Assembly: GCA_037042185.1 (NCBI GenBank)
Contig: JAXQJY010000027.1
Span: 2,728,001 to 2,792,000, forward strand
DNA length: 64,000 nucleotides
Direction: 5' to 3'
From: Sordariomycetes sp. S80-01Y
Taxonomy: Eukaryota; Ascomycota; Sordariomycetes
This document shows, piece after piece, positions 22,903-32,963 of the stretch (the stretch's first letter is position 1; every line of letters begins with the position of its first letter). The notes beneath the pieces were generated by a model. It saw only the letters and a list, made by a program, of their open reading frames with translations. It was not told the DNA's origin and ran no database searches. Position numbers and translations under genes: made by a program.

Positions 22903-25761
22903 ATGAGATGGTATCCAACGGCTCCAATGGCAGGCAACCATCTCGACTTCTCTTACGGCGCGCCGCTCTTCGACATCTACAATGACCAGGCCGCGGCTGC
23001 GTTCCCTTCTCTGAATGCCGTCCTTCAGAAGCGACAGAGTCTGCCATCTGGATGCTGTAACTTCGTGGATCTAACTCCAGGTGCTAACGGTGCCAAGTGC
23101 GGATGTCGGAGGTTCTGGATACGTTCTGCCGTTGGTAGTCCGACGGTGGATGATGGAGGCTGGTGCATGTGCAATCACCATGCCTGCTTTCACGATGATG
23201 GCGGGAGTCAGACCCCTGGAACAACACCAACGACCGCGGAAGCCCGAGGAACAGGCCAGGAAAATGAGAAGCCAAGGCCCTTGACTGGACGGGAGCCTCT
23301 GAGTCCGGTCGTGGATCTGACGGCTCAGATGCCGCCCCCCTCAAACACCGCGAATGACATGGACTTATTGAACTTTCCTGTGGACAATCTTTCGTTCATT
23401 AACTTCCCAGGAGAATACGGACCCCAAGACCCGAGGATCCCACAGAATAGCCATCCTGCGCCTTCTTTACCTGATACGTTGCCATGGGACGAAACCACTA
23501 TGCCCAACGGACACATCAAACTTTCATCTGGACGCGGTGCTGTTGCGCCTTCTCAGGCGACATCTACCACCTCGTCCGTGAGGGCCAAATATCTCCAACC
23601 GTTTGGTGGACATGGCCTGAATACCTTAGCTCCGCCCTCGCAGCTATCGTCTGGTAAGACTGCGCCTGCCACCCCCACACATACCCCAGGACCAAAGGAG
23701 GGCTCCTTTCTACTCGTTGGCCAGGACCACAGAGGAACTCCTCATTCCGAAGGAGACACCCAGGCCGAGCCACGTGCCGGATTCATTCCCGAGAGTGTCA
23801 CACGAGAGGCTTTCAAGAACCTGTCTGACGCCGTTGGCAGTCATGAGCAACGGCTGGACCGACTGGAAACGGCATCTTTCTCAGCCAACAGCCATGATGA
23901 ATGTCACGAAAAACATGATCACATGGATCTAAGACTGACAGACATTGAGAGTAGGATGGAGGAAGCCGAGAAAGCGAATAACGAACACGCGACAATGCTC
24001 GCACGGTTGAACGATAAGAAGGATGACGATGCTACGCTGAGTGTCGCCTCCTTTTCAACGGCGACGAGTCGACCGACGCATTCTCAGGAACTATACAGCC
24101 AGCTCCAGTCGTTGCAAGCACAGGTGAACTCTCTACAATCAGCAGTACCTACGTTCACCCACCCTTGGGAAATTGAGGTCGTGTTCCTGCCTTTCCCGTT
24201 GAAGAAAGTGTGGCAGGAGATCATCCAATTCAAGCATGAGTCTGCTTCTACTAGCGATGACTGGACACAGCTACCTTCGACGTACAGTGCTGGTCTGCGG
24301 CGGTCCCAGTCCCCATTTCCGGGCGATTGGGCGCCAAAGGATCATGATGCAGAGTGGCTGCTCCCGCGCGCTTGTAGCGACAAGAGCATGGTCGACAAGC
24401 GGCTGCGCAGTCGGGGGCTGATTCGGAATGTCTCTGTCAAGGGCTCAGACGCGAGGAGCGTGTTTGTCGCCTTCCAATCTGTGTTTGGCGAAACGTGGAA
24501 AGAGATGTCTATGCCCACCTTGCCGCAGACGCCTGATCCTCGTTTCTCGCAGTTCCTGGGCTTGCAATCCCCGTGGATACCTCTCCGCAAGATTCACAAA
24601 GACTCGCGGCTGCGCTTCCTGACGCCGGCGGAGATGCTCAACCCCACACTTTGGGATGTGCAATTTCTCAACTCCGTCATGATGAGGTCGTCCGAGCCGA
24701 GACTGTTCATCACCCATCCCGACGCGTACCTCCAGGACCTGGAGGCATACGAGGATGGGTGGTCATGGCAACGGGTACGGGAGCTCACGCGCGTGTATCC
24801 CGAGTCAGGCTCCCAGGAAGTACCTGAGGGTGACGCAAAGGAGGATTACTGGTTCTGGAACGAGCAGCTCGATGAGCCTCCAGAGGTACATACCTCTTTG
24901 AGCCAGCGGAATGAAAGACCTGGTGCGTCAACAAGCTCAACGTCCTCGGTCTCACAGCAGCGAATGGCGGCAGCTTCCCTGAGATCATCAAGCCCTGTCA
25001 TCGCTGCACCAGGTCAAGCACTGATGCTCAGAGAGCGACGCGGTTCGCGGCCCCCTCAAATCCGAACAGCGTCGGTACCACCCGGGGCACCTGGCCATCC
25101 CTCACCTGCACTTAGCCGACGTCGCGTCGTATCACATGGCCAGAGCAGGCTATCATCACCCCATGTCCGCGGTACATCGCAATTCGCCATTTCCAAGTCG
25201 CGCCGCCGAACACGCTCCCCAAGTTATGCACGCTTTACACCGAGATGGACCGCCTCACCCAGCCCAATGCCCATGGGCCTGACGGACAGACATCACGTCA
25301 GAGGCACTACGCCATTCGCTTATGCCACGCCACATAGCAATGCGCCCGTCCAAGACCTTCGCGCCGTTCGTGCTGGTAGCGCCGCGCCTATCCCGGCGGA
25401 GTACATGCCTGACATGGCGCACGACATGGACGAGCTGTACGAGATTGAAATTTACGAGTCGGACTCGGATGTCTCGTACGAAGACGATGGCGATGAGGAG
25501 GATGAGGAAATGGTGACTCATCCTCGTCTCGAGCTCGGAGGTGACTCACAACAACAGCCAAGGCAGCTGCCTGAGGATGAGCCATGGCCCGGCATCGAAG
25601 ATCAACAAGGTTCCGACGGAGAGAACATCGATCCCCATCACGTCGAATTTGACGCCAGGAGCGAGGCGAGCAGTCAACCGAGTGAATATCCGAGTACGCA
25701 GAGCGCTTGGCCCGATGAACTGAGTGGTCAGGGGGGCTTCCAAATACATGAGGATGATTAG
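22903..25761 (+). CDS. Unknown fungal protein with Cys/His-rich N-terminus and coiled coil (952 aa)
   Basis: One long frame. Start set at the first ATG (22903); a second at 22927 (MAGNHLDFSYG) is an equally good candidate. Near the N-terminus is a compact Cys/His cluster: GCCNF (C51/C52), KCGCRRFW (C66, C68) and WCMCNHHACFH (C88, C90, H92, H93, C95, H97), which could bind zinc. A coiled coil follows at about 310-420 (LDRLETASF, LTDIESRMEEAEKA, LYSQLQSLQAQVNSLQSAV). A folded region at about 425-650 (WEIEVVFLPFPLKKVWQEII, WLLPRACSDKSMVDKRLRSR) contains conserved-looking Trp and Pro residues. The rest is Ser/Arg-rich with an acidic tail. Family not recognised; function unknown. The same frame stays open after the TAG. 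Confidence 0.8.
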   Translation: MRWYPTAPMAGNHLDFSYGAPLFDIYNDQAAAAFPSLNAVLQKRQSLPSGCCNFVDLTPGANGAKCGCRRFWIRSAVGSPTVDDGGWCMCNHHACFHDDGGSQTPGTTPTTAEARGTGQENEKPRPLTGREPLSPVVDLTAQMPPPSNTANDMDLLNFPVDNLSFINFPGEYGPQDPRIPQNSHPAPSLPDTLPWDETTMPNGHIKLSSGRGAVAPSQATSTTSSVRAKYLQPFGGHGLNTLAPPSQLSSGKTAPATPTHTPGPKEGSFLLVGQDHRGTPHSEGDTQAEPRAGFIPESVTREAFKNLSDAVGSHEQRLDRLETASFSANSHDECHEKHDHMDLRLTDIESRMEEAEKANNEHATMLARLNDKKDDDATLSVASFSTATSRPTHSQELYSQLQSLQAQVNSLQSAVPTFTHPWEIEVVFLPFPLKKVWQEIIQFKHESASTSDDWTQLPSTYSAGLRRSQSPFPGDWAPKDHDAEWLLPRACSDKSMVDKRLRSRGLIRNVSVKGSDARSVFVAFQSVFGETWKEMSMPTLPQTPDPRFSQFLGLQSPWIPLRKIHKDSRLRFLTPAEMLNPTLWDVQFLNSVMMRSSEPRLFITHPDAYLQDLEAYEDGWSWQRVRELTRVYPESGSQEVPEGDAKEDYWFWNEQLDEPPEVHTSLSQRNERPGASTSSTSSVSQQRMAAASLRSSSPVIAAPGQALMLRERRGSRPPQIRTASVPPGAPGHPSPALSRRRVVSHGQSRLSSPHVRGTSQFAISKSRRRTRSPSYARFTPRWTASPSPMPMGLTDRHHVRGTTPFAYATPHSNAPVQDLRAVRAGSAAPIPAEYMPDMAHDMDELYEIEIYESDSDVSYEDDGDEEDEEMVTHPRLELGGDSQQQPRQLPEDEPWPGIEDQQGSDGENIDPHHVEFDARSEASSQPSEYPSTQSAWPDELSGQGGFQIHEDD

Positions 25762-25953
25762 ATGTCGTTCAGTGGGTCGGAGACCCTTGAGGTTCTGAAC
25801 ATGTATGACAACGAACAAGATGATGACGAGGATATGGAAGACACGCAAAGCGCTGGGGGTTGTGATGATGAGATGTCACTAGGCGTGTTGTCACAGCCTC
25901 ACCGTCGCGGCGGCTGGATGGCTTTCCGCGGGGACATTTCCTTTGATGTTTGA
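25762..25953 (+). other. Open frame directly after the stop of the 22903 gene
   Basis: The codon right after the TAG is an ATG in the same frame, followed by 63 sense codons before TGA. The encoded stretch is acidic (NEQDDDEDMEDTQ) like the tail before the stop (DDGDEEDEEM). It could be a former C-terminus behind a recent stop, a read-through tail, or chance. The region from 25954 to 26595 holds no gene that I can see and is the shared 3' region with VPS62. Confidence 0.3.
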
Positions 25954-26595
25954 AGATAGTACTGGATGAAATTCCCTGGTTGTTTGTTTGGACATGTTTG
26001 AAGATAAAAACGGCAAGGCGTTTGAGGATATACCTGAGGAGTCTGAAGATTATGAAGCGGCGAGCGTGGAGTGAACTGGCGGTATTGGATATATGGAGGA
26101 GCTGTAGACGCGTATGACTTGGATCTCTCCTATTTGGTGTAATACCATGAATGAGAACCTCTCCACCAGATATCAGTTCCCTTTCGCATTACGCGTCGCC
26201 GTGAACAGTTGTTCGACATCTCACTTGACACACGGCAAAAGTGGAGTGGTCTGAACGAATTTCAATTGCTACCGAGGACACCGTCCTTTCTAACGCTCTT
26301 GGTAGGGGTATCAAAGCCCGAGAAGCCACAGCTAGCTAAAGTGGGTAGACGCAATAAAGCAGTAAAGCGAGTCCTGAACACCGTCTCAAAGTCCCTCTAA
26401 AGATGCGAGCCCCAATCCCCGTTCGCTTTCCTAGCCTTGCCTCGCCGTTTGTGGATGTCTTGATATGTGCGTGAATCCTAAGTCGTGATGTGCGTGCGTG
26501 TTGTGATGCTGTCTCCCCTCCGCTTCCTCCTATCTTGTTGATGCTCCCCAGGCCCCTGGAGCGGTCTACTCGGAAATGCGGGTAAGCAACAGAGT

Positions 26596-28224
26596 CTAGT
26601 ACCATGTTCCCTTCGGATCCAACTCGTAAGCGATCTCACACTTCTCCGACTGACACAGGCGGCTCCGATTCAAGCTCTTGAACTTGGGTCCGTCCGGTCC
26701 TGTGACGTAGTGATACTGTCCGAACAGTCGCCACTGACGCGGATCAGCCAGGCTGTAAACATCGTCGCCCCATCGGCCGGCGTAGTGGAACCAGGACGTT
26801 GGGGCGGTGGGGTTCTCGGCGGCGGGGATAAGGGACTTGGGGTGTTTGACGCTCGAGTGCTTAGAGGCGGATTTGAGAGTCTGGGCGAGGCCGTTGTCTG
26901 CACTGAGGGGGGGCATGTTGTCCGGGTTATCGTCGAAGGATTCAAGGGTGTAGTCGTAGTGATACGCATACTTGTTGAGACTCGGGTCCCAGAGCGGTCC
27001 CTTATCTGTGACATCCTTCAAAAGCCCAAAGGGTATGATGTAGGGGTGCGGTCCTGGTAAGGAATACATGGCATGGCTCCCTACTGCCGAATAGATGATC
27101 GGCCTTCCCTCCGTACTCTTCTCCACTGCCTCCCAAGCATACGCCTGGCCCCCTTCGTGTTCCGAGAAGTAAACTCCCTTTGGTACACCATTCTCGAACC
27201 GTATCATGCAGTGCTCCCAATCACCGACGTGGTTGCCGAAGCGCACGCCCAGGACTGTCTGACCGAGGTTGTATGAGTAGAAGAAGAACCAGAAGGCGTC
27301 GACTATGCCGGAGCCCTTGTCAACGACGACGAGAACGGCCGGGGCGGCGGAGTAGCCGTCGGAGTCGGGTTTGTGGCCACGGGAGACAATCTTGTGGGCA
27401 TGGTCGCCATCAGTGGGAGCAGCTCGCTTTGAGAGAACCTTTTGGTTCGAGTTCCCACGACTGCGAGGATCGGAGATGCGGTGCACCGGGTGGGATTTAT
27501 CGACGTCGTACCATGTCGTCTTCTCCCTGTCCAGGGGATCGTTCGACCCCTTTTGTGGTTTATCGTGAACGGGGCTGCCGCCACTGGGGTCCTCTTCGAA
27601 CTCGTTGGGGATGTTCACATGGCTGTGAAGCCAATCAGGACGATCTTCGACGTCGTCGTTAGAACGCAAGATGATAACCTCACCGAGCTTGTTGAGCTGG
27701 TGCAGGTTGCTGAGGGACCACTTGTGTTCTGTCGAATTGAGTGGCTCGCCGTCGACGTAAGCTGTCATGTGCTCGACGTGCTCCTTGATGTCGCTTGGCC
27801 AGAATTCCTCCCCCGAGAACAGATGTACCAGTGGTGCGTATTGGGTCACGTAATCTGGAATCTCCTTCAACACCCTCCTCCGCTGATGCGTGTTCCTCTT
27901 TGTATCAAATCGTGGAGTGTCCTCCTCCCAATCCGTCGCTCGTCTCCTCAACTCGCCTCTGATCTTGTCATCCGGATCCCATTCATCCTCTCCTCGCAGG
28001 GCGGGGTCTTTCCTGAGATGATGTATCCCACAGAGACTGATCCAGCGACAAGCCTGTCTGTCCCAAAAGTAAGGGCTACTGCTCACCCAACGTTTGTCCC
28101 TCGCTTGTTTCTCGGCATTCGGTTCTGTAGGGTCGAGGTACTTGGGGACGGCCCAGGCGATGAACGACAGACAGATAGTGAGGGTAAGGAGAATGGCGAG
28201 CCGCCGCAGCCAAATCACAGCCAT
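26596..28224 (-). CDS. VPS62: Vps62-family protein (vacuolar protein sorting-associated)
   Basis: A single exon of 542 residues, start chosen at MAVIWLRRLAILLTLTICLS because it opens with a signal-anchor helix (residues 2-26); an open frame upstream is treated as leader. The Vps62 domain is clear at about 290-400: VDAFWFFFYSYNLGQ, FGNHVGDWEHCMIRF, GVYFSEHEGGQAY and YSAVGSHAMYSLPG. The protein would be membrane-anchored with the domain in the secretory or vacuolar lumen. Yeast VPS62 mutants are affected in vacuolar protein targeting, but the molecular activity is unknown. Family assignment is strong; exact function is not. Confidence 0.9.
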   Translation of the reverse strand: MAVIWLRRLAILLTLTICLSFIAWAVPKYLDPTEPNAEKQARDKRWVSSSPYFWDRQACRWISLCGIHHLRKDPALRGEDEWDPDDKIRGELRRRATDWEEDTPRFDTKRNTHQRRRVLKEIPDYVTQYAPLVHLFSGEEFWPSDIKEHVEHMTAYVDGEPLNSTEHKWSLSNLHQLNKLGEVIILRSNDDVEDRPDWLHSHVNIPNEFEEDPSGGSPVHDKPQKGSNDPLDREKTTWYDVDKSHPVHRISDPRSRGNSNQKVLSKRAAPTDGDHAHKIVSRGHKPDSDGYSAAPAVLVVVDKGSGIVDAFWFFFYSYNLGQTVLGVRFGNHVGDWEHCMIRFENGVPKGVYFSEHEGGQAYAWEAVEKSTEGRPIIYSAVGSHAMYSLPGPHPYIIPFGLLKDVTDKGPLWDPSLNKYAYHYDYTLESFDDNPDNMPPLSADNGLAQTLKSASKHSSVKHPKSLIPAAENPTAPTSWFHYAGRWGDDVYSLADPRQWRLFGQYHYVTGPDGPKFKSLNRSRLCQSEKCEIAYELDPKGTWY

Positions 28225-29197
28225 GGCTGCGGTTCTCTGTGGCGTGGGTAGGTGATGAAGACCGTCGAGATGCCGCCCTGGGACGTTCGGAAGAACAGTG
28301 CTGTGGATCGTATTTAGAGTTCGGAAGGCGGGAGTGTAGACCTCGATGCGTGTCGAGGGTGGGACAAAGGCTGACGTGGACTCAACCCAGGTCAACTTGC
28401 TGAGCGTGTGTATCGAGCCGCAAAAAAAGCGAAAGACAATGTGTCCCTTGTCAACCGCTCTAGTATCGTCTAGACACTGAGTGGCGGGTACAGAACGTGA
28501 TAAAGAGGGCAGCTTATAGACCGGCTATAGCAACATGAGCCTCGTGGGTTCCGGACGGTTCAGACTACGACTTGGGTTACGTGTCGTCGTCGCCAAAGAG
28601 CCGCGGGCAGTCGAGGCAAAGGACTCGGGCGGAGAGAAGAGAAAGGAGAAGGATGCCGAAGGAGTGTCGAGGAGGAAGTCCGGAATGCGTCGAGTGAGGG
28701 ACACGGACCGCTCAATGGGGTCAGCCTGATACTGGCTTCCCGGTGGTGGGGGGCTCTGGGCGTCCACTGCAGTGGCCGCAGGGGCCTTTTGGAGGACGGG
28801 AGCGGACCCTGAGCCATTGAGGGCAGCTGTTCAGTGCACGGGCCATGCACGACTCACGGAAGCGCCACTTGCACGAGTCTCCCACCTGCCGCTTTATCGT
28901 TGGACGTATGACGGGAAAACGGAAAACGGTCGCCTCGCAACGGAAGTTATAGGGAGCGTCCGTTTCATACCCCGTTTCACACACCGTCTCGCACTCGCTC
29001 CCATCCGCGTCGGAGTCATCACATCAGCTCTCCGGTCAATCCTCGCTTACGAATGCACATGACCAGTCAAGCTTCACAAAGAAACGATGCCCGATTCCTC
29101 CCTCACCATGAACTCTTCTCAACTTGACACGCTGAAGTGTTTCATCGCCGGCTGTTCTTGAACGCTCTGAACGACGAGTACACAAACTAAGCACATC
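28225..29197. promoter_or_regulatory. Divergent upstream region of VPS62 and the bZIP gene
   Basis: VPS62 and the bZIP gene point away from each other. Short frames on both strands near 28530-28770 show no domain and overlap one another. The interval likely contains both promoters. No single element stands out. Confidence 0.4.
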
Positions 29198-30577
29198 ATG
29201 GGAGCCTCGGAAGAAACGCGTCTGGTACCTTCTCAATCGAGACCTGAGAAGCCTTTCCTGACTACTAATGATTCATAGGCCCGAAAACGGCAGAACCGTC
29301 AAGCTCAGGTCGTCTACCGGGAGCGCAAACGCGCCGCTGAGAATGCTCAGAAAGATCACATCGACCGCCTTGAAAATGTGGTGGAGCAGATGAGCTCTGT
29401 CTTCATGGACTTTGCCGACGAACTAATGGGCTATGAGGATTTCAAAAAGAATCGACCAGTCGTTGATTGTCTGAGGCGGGCTATCCAGGCTATGGTGAAG
29501 TTGGGTAGCGAGGTTGCGAACTGTGAAGGCCCCAGAGGTCGCGCCGCTGAGAAGCCTGACCAAGAATCAGTCCCAAAGTCGGCACCTGTGGCTGAGTTCG
29601 TGCGGGAACGAAGCCAAAGCATACCGCCGAACCAACCAGTTATCGAAATCTGGCCAGATGTCATCAATGAGCTCCCAGACATTTTGGACGTGGTGCATAG
29701 CGACGCCCTTCTCCCTACGGGCGAGCACTTGGACGGACGAGTCCTGAACCAAGTCCCAGGCTTTGGTAGGCCAAATCAGGAGTTTTACTCACCAAAAATA
29801 CCACCCCCCTTCTTCGGAAACGGATGGCTGCCTTACCAAGGAGGATTCGTTGACATGACGCCCCCCTTTGATGGCATCTATGTTCCTGCGGACTCCTTCT
29901 CCTTCCGTCTTGTCGAACGCACCCTTGCCACGACATTCAGCGTACTCTACCGAGATGAGCAGGTTGTTAACGACCAGACGAAAGACATGTTTAGATACAC
30001 GCTCCAAACCAAGAACAGGGACAGGATCCTCACTCATGTGAGGTGGATGCTCGGTCCAGGTCGCCACCGGGTCTTCAGAGCTGTCGACATTCCAGCCGCA
30101 AAGGTCGCAGAGTTCCTCTGGAGGGGCCAGGCTGATCTCGCTGAGTGCGATGGCGACGGCGAGGGCATTTTCCGCACAGAGAGCTACGCCGAGGGGCTGG
30201 CAAAGGGAGCTTTGCCACCGGCAATGCTAAGTGCCATGGAGGTGCAGCGGAAGTTGGAACAATTGGGTGCTCGAGAGGTGGGGAACGATACTTTGGAGCT
30301 GACCTTGCCTGGGTCCGGTGACCATGGCGGGAGCCTGGATCTGGGGACGGAAGGTGACCACTTGCTAAATCAGCAGCCAATGGCTGATACGACCACCATT
30401 AGATTGAGCGTATCGATGCTCATTCACAACCTCTCTCTGACAGCAACGTGCCTGCAAGTTGGGCCCGGGTATCGCAGCAATGAGCTGTATGGTGCGGTGG
30501 AGGCATCGGTTATACCTACACCTCCGGGGGAAGCTGCTCAGGCGGCCTGGCCCAGTTCAACTGGGACCCTCACGTAG
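29198..30577 (+). CDS. bZIP transcription factor (fungal Yap-like basic region)
   Basis: Two exons: a 27-nt first exon (29198-29224, MGASEETRL) and 29279-30577, joined over a 54-nt intron with branch CTGACTACTAAT and acceptor TAG; 441 residues. Residues 10-33 form a basic region, ARKRQNRQAQVVYRERKRAA, with the N-x7-R bZIP signature (N15, R23) and the Q-x-x-Y/F-R pattern of fungal AP-1/Yap factors. A short zipper-like helix follows (L40, M47). The C-terminal half (FSFRLVERTLATTFSVLYRD, YTLQTKNRDRILTHVRWMLG) resembles the conserved C-terminal region found in many Pezizomycotina bZIP proteins. It should be a nuclear DNA-binding regulator. Its place beside a secreted peroxidase and an ADH raises the possibility of local regulation; this is inference. 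Confidence 0.85.
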
Positions 30578-31343
30578 GCACTCCTATGTCCTACGTATAC
30601 AATCCCTGCCGCTTACGTGGCCTCCGGATGGCTAAGCGGCATACGGTACATGCTATTGCCCCGACGAGGACACGCACCACGTTTCCAAGAAGGGCCAACA
30701 CGCTAAGCACGGTCCAGACACAACAAAGACATCCCAGTGTTCAATGCAAGATATTAGATGCAAGCCATCTCGTCATCTCTATGGCCAAGTCTGATGACTT
30801 CACGCATTGCAACCTCGAACACCGGATCGTGGACTATCCGCTTACCCCCAACCGCAGCATCTCCAACTCAATTGGCCCCCTCACAACGGCTTATACACAC
30901 GGTTAGGGGGATGATCTACCCCAAGGTTCCCCACAGTCTCAACTCCAGATTGAAGCTATCTGTTCTCTACAACATAAACTCACATCGACTGACAAAAGAC
31001 GAACGTGTCATTGGCCCGGAGGTCCTTCTAGTCGGGCTCTAGTGTTTTGCGGATTGGTGGAGACCCCGCTAGGTCTGCGAGTGCTCGACTTGACCAACAA
31101 CCACGATGAAGATCTTTACCCGAAACTCTCTATCGGGCGCGGCTCTCCGGATATGTATGTCGATAGTTCACTGCAACGTTGGGAGCATGAAATCACTGTG
31201 AGCCTGCTCGAGATGCCGCTGTATCTCGTATCGGAAGAAATGTAGGCACTTTAAAGCTGGTATTAGTAATTATATATAATCCATCCTGATCCCTGGTAGA
31301 TCGGTGAAGCCGGATACTCGCTATTTCCCATTTACGGTTCAAT
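30578..31343. other. Intergenic: promoter of the peroxidase gene
   Basis: No gene recognised. The right end near 31268-31280 is A/T-rich (AATTATATATAATC), a plausible TATA region about 70 bp before the peroxidase ATG. Confidence 0.4.
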
Positions 31344-32781
31344 ATGAAGCTCGATATAGCACTTTTGCCTCTCGCTGCGATCTCGGCACTCGCCTTCCCC
31401 CCATGGCTCCTCGAGCGAGATCTTGAAGACCACGAGATGAGGAGAGCGGCCTGGATCGCTGCCGAAATCGAGACGGAGGCCGCCAAGTACCAACGTGAGG
31501 ACCTGACGTTGCGTGCGCCTGGGTTTGACGCTGAGAAGCAATTCATCGACGTATCTGGGGAGCATGAGTGGGTGAGTGACAGCACCTCGTGTTGCTGCAG
31601 GGACTTACTGACACAACGGAGGCTTCTCCTGAGCCTGGTGACCTTCGAGGCCCTTGCCCTGGGCTAAATGCCTTGGCAAATCATGGGTACATTCCTCATA
31701 ATGGTGTTGCGACCATCACGCAGTTCATAGAAGCAACGACCCAAGGTTTGCCACCCCCCCATGAGGCTTATCTGAATTAGCTCTGACAATGAGTCAGTGT
31801 ACGGCATGGGTGTTGACCTCGCCGCCTTCCTCGCAATATACGGCGCCGTCTTCAACGGAGACCTGACGAGTTGGTCCATTGGGGGCGAGCCCCCTGATGG
31901 CCTCTTGGACCTCATCGGCCTCCTAGGCAAGCCTCAGGGGTTGATCGGTTCGCACAACAACTACGAAACCGACGCCTCACCCACAAGAGGCGACCTTTAC
32001 CAATAGTATGCCCACCTCCATAGCGACGTCTACCTCGTTACTAACTTGCCTCAGCGACGACAATTCCAACCTCCGCCTAGAGCAGTTCCAAGAACTCTTC
32101 GACCAGCCTTTGGGCTCTAAGGGCTACGATCTCGAGCCCCTGACCGCCTTCCGAGCCACACGCTTCGAGCAGTCGATTCAGAACAATCCCTACTTCTTTA
32201 ACGGGCCCTTCACGGGCGTCGCCGTTCAGCCCGCGGCCTATACCTTCATCTACCGCTTCATGGGCAACAAGTCCGAGGAGCACCCAGAGGGCTTCCTCGA
32301 CGCCGACACGCTCAAGACCTTCTTCGCCATCAGCGGTGAATCCGGGTCCTTCTCGCACGAGCCGGGCCACGAGCGCATCCCGGACAACTGGTACCGCCGC
32401 GCCCTGGGCGATGAGTATACCATCCCCTTCTTCCTCACCGACGCCCTCCAGGCCGCTCTGGAGCACCCGGAGTTCTTGTCCGTGGGCGGCAACACTGGCG
32501 AGATGGATACATTCACAGGCGTCGACCTGACGGACCTAACGGGCGGGGTCTTCAACGCTGAGACCCTCACCGAGGGGAACAACCTGTTCTGCTTTGCTTC
32601 GCAGTTCAGCCGGCAGGCGGCGCCGGATATTCTGGGTGGGCTGTTCGAGAGTATTACGAGGCCGCTGAATGTTTTGACCGATGCGTTGGACGATGCGCTC
32701 TCGGGGCTGGGGTGTCCGCAATTAAACGATGTTGATACCTCCCTGTTGGAGGGGTTCCCAGGGTCTAAAGGATCTTACTGA
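31344..32781 (+). CDS. Secreted heme-thiolate peroxidase (chloroperoxidase/UPO family)
   Basis: Four exons (31344-31571, 31622-31745, 31798-32005, 32055-32781) give 428 residues; donors are GTGAGT, GTTTGC and GTATGC. Residues 1-17 are a signal peptide (MKLDIALLPLAAISALA). The proximal heme ligand motif is GPCPGLNALANHGYIPHNG with Cys88. The distal acid-base motif reads YETDASPTRGD (E174, D176, R181) where family members usually have EHD or EGD followed by S-x-x-R. Enzymes of this family use H2O2 to halogenate, epoxidise or hydroxylate organic substrates outside the cell. Length is on the long side, with a C-terminal extension after about residue 350. Function at family level is firm; the substrate is unknown. 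It converges with the ADH gene, 182 bp away. Confidence 0.9.
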
Positions 32782-32963
32782 ATGAAGCAAAGGGTAGAGG
32801 GGAGCGAGAGAAATCGACAAAATCCACTTCGTAGCTCATAACAGTCTGGTTAGGTTGCTCAGTCAAAAGTAGAGAGTACTTTGTATACCAACATCTCTAT
32901 TTCACCGACTGCGTGCAGCCAGCTATCTTTCGTCCGGCCCGTGAAGTCAAACTGATTCTGAAC

